Below, in pieces: positions 62,722-64,000 of a stretch of DNA of 64,000 bases. Under the pieces are notes generated by a model. It was not told the DNA's origin. It ran no database searches and saw only the letters and a program-made list of their open reading frames with translations. The stretch is from NCBI GenBank assembly GCA_964564655.1, contig CAZMBO010000002.1, positions 1 through 64,000 of the forward strand, written 5' to 3'. This DNA comes from UBA8687 sp964564655. Lineage in GTDB: Bacteria > Nitrospinota > Nitrospinia > Nitrospinales > VA-1. A program made the translations under genes and the position numbers. Within the stretch, counting starts at the first letter, position 1. Each line of letters starts with the position of its first letter.

Positions 62722-63870
62722 TTGGATTTAGCTTTGATCCAAACTTTAACAGTTCTTCAGCTAATTTTGATTATTGCGGTTATTCTTTATATGACTGCTA
62801 ATATAATATATCTAGTGCGACTGCAGCCTGTGGTGCAACCAATTTCTAATCCCCCTCGAATATCGGTATGTGTTCCCGCAAGAAATGAAGAACGTGGTGT
62901 TGAGGCATGTTTGCAATCTTTATTAAATCAAGACTATTCAAATTTTGAAGTAATCGTTATTGACGATCATTCTACAGACAGTACACCCGACATCATGCAA
63001 GCCTTGGCGCAAGAATACTCTCATTTAAAGGTGTTAGAAGGGATAAATTTGCCGGAAGACTGGTTGGGGAAACCCTTTGCTCTACATCAGGCTTTTAAGG
63101 TTTCTCAAGGAGAATATTTATTGTTCACTGATGCTGACTTAGTTTTTAAATCAACTGCCTTAAATACCGCAGTTCATGTCATGCGTGAAAGAAAGCTGGA
63201 TGTGTTGACATTGATGCCGAAAGCGGAATTTGGTTCGTTTTGGGAGCAGGCTGTGCAACCCGTTATATTCGGATTCATCGCGTCATTAACACGATTTAAA
63301 AATGTGAATAATCCAGGCCATAAAAGCGCGATGGGATTTGGCGCTTTCCTGATGTTTCGGCGTGCAGCCTATGAAAAAATTGGTGGTCACGAGGCCGGAA
63401 AGGCGGATGTTCTTGAAGATGTTTTGATAGCAAAACGTGCCAAACGAGCAGGATTTAAACTGCTAGTCGCCGATGGAAAGCAGCTTTTTTCCATTCGAAT
63501 GTATTTTGGTCTGAAAGAAATTTGGTTTGGTTGGCAAAAAAACATGTTTTTGGCAATGAATGAGTCTGTAGTAAAAGCCACTTATAATATTTTTGTGGTT
63601 CTTGGATTTTTGTTTACTCCATATATCATTTTGGCGATAAATATTTTTGAACAAATCGGTTGGTTTTGGATTGGATTAGCTATGGCGAGTGTTGTTCTAG
63701 TCTCTGCAGCTGCCTACAAGACATGCGATGAGTTAGGATTGCATAGAAATGCAGCAGCATTGTTCCCCCTAGGGGCCTTGGTAATGGCTGCAATCATGGC
63801 TAATTCCATGTTTCAAACTCTCGTTCGAAAAAAAACTGAATGGCGTGGTAGGGTTTATTCGGTAAAGTAA
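62722..63870 (+). CDS. Membrane glycosyltransferase family 2 protein
   Basis: A 382-residue GT-A enzyme anchored by an N-terminal helix (about 8-30) and three C-terminal helices (about 285-375). ISVCVPARNEERGVEACL, VIVIDDHSTDST, the DxD motif in LLFTDADLVF and the acceptor-side LEDVLIAKRAKRAG are present, with WFGWQKNMF in place of the QxxRW motif of processive enzymes. It resembles hopanoid- or carotenoid-associated glycosyltransferases (HpnB/CrtQ style). The start is TTG at 62722 with a poor ribosome site. The acceptor is unknown. Confidence 0.82.
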   Translation: MDLALIQTLTVLQLILIIAVILYMTANIIYLVRLQPVVQPISNPPRISVCVPARNEERGVEACLQSLLNQDYSNFEVIVIDDHSTDSTPDIMQALAQEYSHLKVLEGINLPEDWLGKPFALHQAFKVSQGEYLLFTDADLVFKSTALNTAVHVMRERKLDVLTLMPKAEFGSFWEQAVQPVIFGFIASLTRFKNVNNPGHKSAMGFGAFLMFRRAAYEKIGGHEAGKADVLEDVLIAKRAKRAGFKLLVADGKQLFSIRMYFGLKEIWFGWQKNMFLAMNESVVKATYNIFVVLGFLFTPYIILAINIFEQIGWFWIGLAMASVVLVSAAAYKTCDELGLHRNAAALFPLGALVMAAIMANSMFQTLVRKKTEWRGRVYSVK

Positions 63871-63910
63871 CCTTCTTAGGTTTTGCCTCGTATCAAAAGA
63901 CAACAAGTTG

Positions 63911-64000
63911 TTAGCTGGAGGATTTGTCCCCCTTTGCATCTTGCCAATATTGTTCGAGTTCTTCGAGTGGAGTTTCTTTTAAGGTCTTACCGCGTTTAGT
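63911..64000 (-). CDS. mazG: 3' end of a MazG-like pyrophosphohydrolase gene (partial)
   Basis: The last 29 codons of a gene that continues past the window, ending with the stop at 63911-63913. The tail TPLEELEQYWQDAKG matches the usual MazG ending (TLEEMEALWQEAK-like), an NTP pyrophosphohydrolase that cleans the nucleotide pool. The fragment is short, so the call is tentative. A weak hairpin (63869-63882) lies between it and the convergent glycosyltransferase. Confidence 0.45.
   Translation of the reverse strand, partial: TKRGKTLKETPLEELEQYWQDAKGDKSSS

Noticed and set aside
63869..63882. AACCT-TCTT-AGGTT hairpin as a terminator between the glycosyltransferase and the MazG-like gene
   Set aside because: Only a 5-bp AT/GC-mixed stem with two or three following Ts; too weak to call.

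Overview
The window comes from a Gram-negative, respiring bacterium with moderately AT-rich DNA. It has complex I, a rod-shape (Mre/PBP2) system, a PpiD-type periplasmic foldase, MEP isoprenoid genes and an NhaD-type Na+/H+ antiporter. The mixture of an NhaD antiporter, a DUF4159/VWA pair, a ThiD-ThiN fusion and an archaeal-looking sugar nucleotidyltransferase/acetyltransferase suggests a marine lineage outside the classic Proteobacteria. Nitrospinota is my best guess, but that is inference from gene style and not proven. No rRNA, tRNA, CRISPR array, insertion sequence or prophage was seen. The region is core chromosome made of many short operons.

Layout. 1-6.0 kb: a small unknown ORF, a PhnW-like aminotransferase (minus), a DUF4159 plus VWA membrane-protein pair, and a membrane-anchored PLD-like protein with a lectin-like C-terminus. 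6.1-19.2 kb: a nuoABCDEFGHIJKLM operon with a strong sigma70 promoter and a roughly 150 nt leader; nuoN is absent. 19.3-21.3 kb: sfsA, a methyltransferase and an unknown gene. 21.3-26.1 kb (minus): argD-argF-tgt, then nhaD cut by an assembly gap. 26.2-31.3 kb: ispA-dxs-hisB-hisH and an EamA permease. 31.4-34.1 kb (minus): smpB, a DUF62 SAM hydrolase and mtaB. 34.2-39.8 kb: a Fis-like gene, a GlmU N-domain-only protein, a second sugar nucleotidyltransferase/acetyltransferase, glmS and thiDN. 39.9-48.6 kb: ppiD (minus), mreBCD-mrdA (plus), uvrB (minus). 48.8-52.3 kb: a TraB-family, hydroxyacid dehydrogenase and M24 peptidase operon. 52.3-57.8 kb (minus): bcp, three exported proteins, gatB and an SDR. 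57.9-64 kb: two small proteins, a two-component system, an aldehyde dehydrogenase, an SH3 protein, a glycosyltransferase and the 3' end of a MazG-like gene.

How the genes work together. The nuo genes encode nearly all of a proton-pumping NADH:quinone oxidoreductase. The Fis-glmU-glmX-glmS block makes UDP-GlcNAc for peptidoglycan and LPS. The neighbouring mre/PBP2 block uses peptidoglycan precursors for rod-shape elongation. In the UDP-GlcNAc block the uridylyltransferase and acetyltransferase activities appear to sit on two separate proteins, and the second protein has a degraded nucleotidyltransferase signature. I consider this the most interesting biological signal in the window.

Assembly state. 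There are five 100-N gaps. Two of them (40066-40165 and 46574-46673) are flanked on both sides by the same 55 bp. Deleting one copy plus the Ns restores intact ppiD and uvrB frames, so these two gaps are scaffolding artefacts. The other three truncate nhaD, a hydroxyacid dehydrogenase and an SH3 protein.
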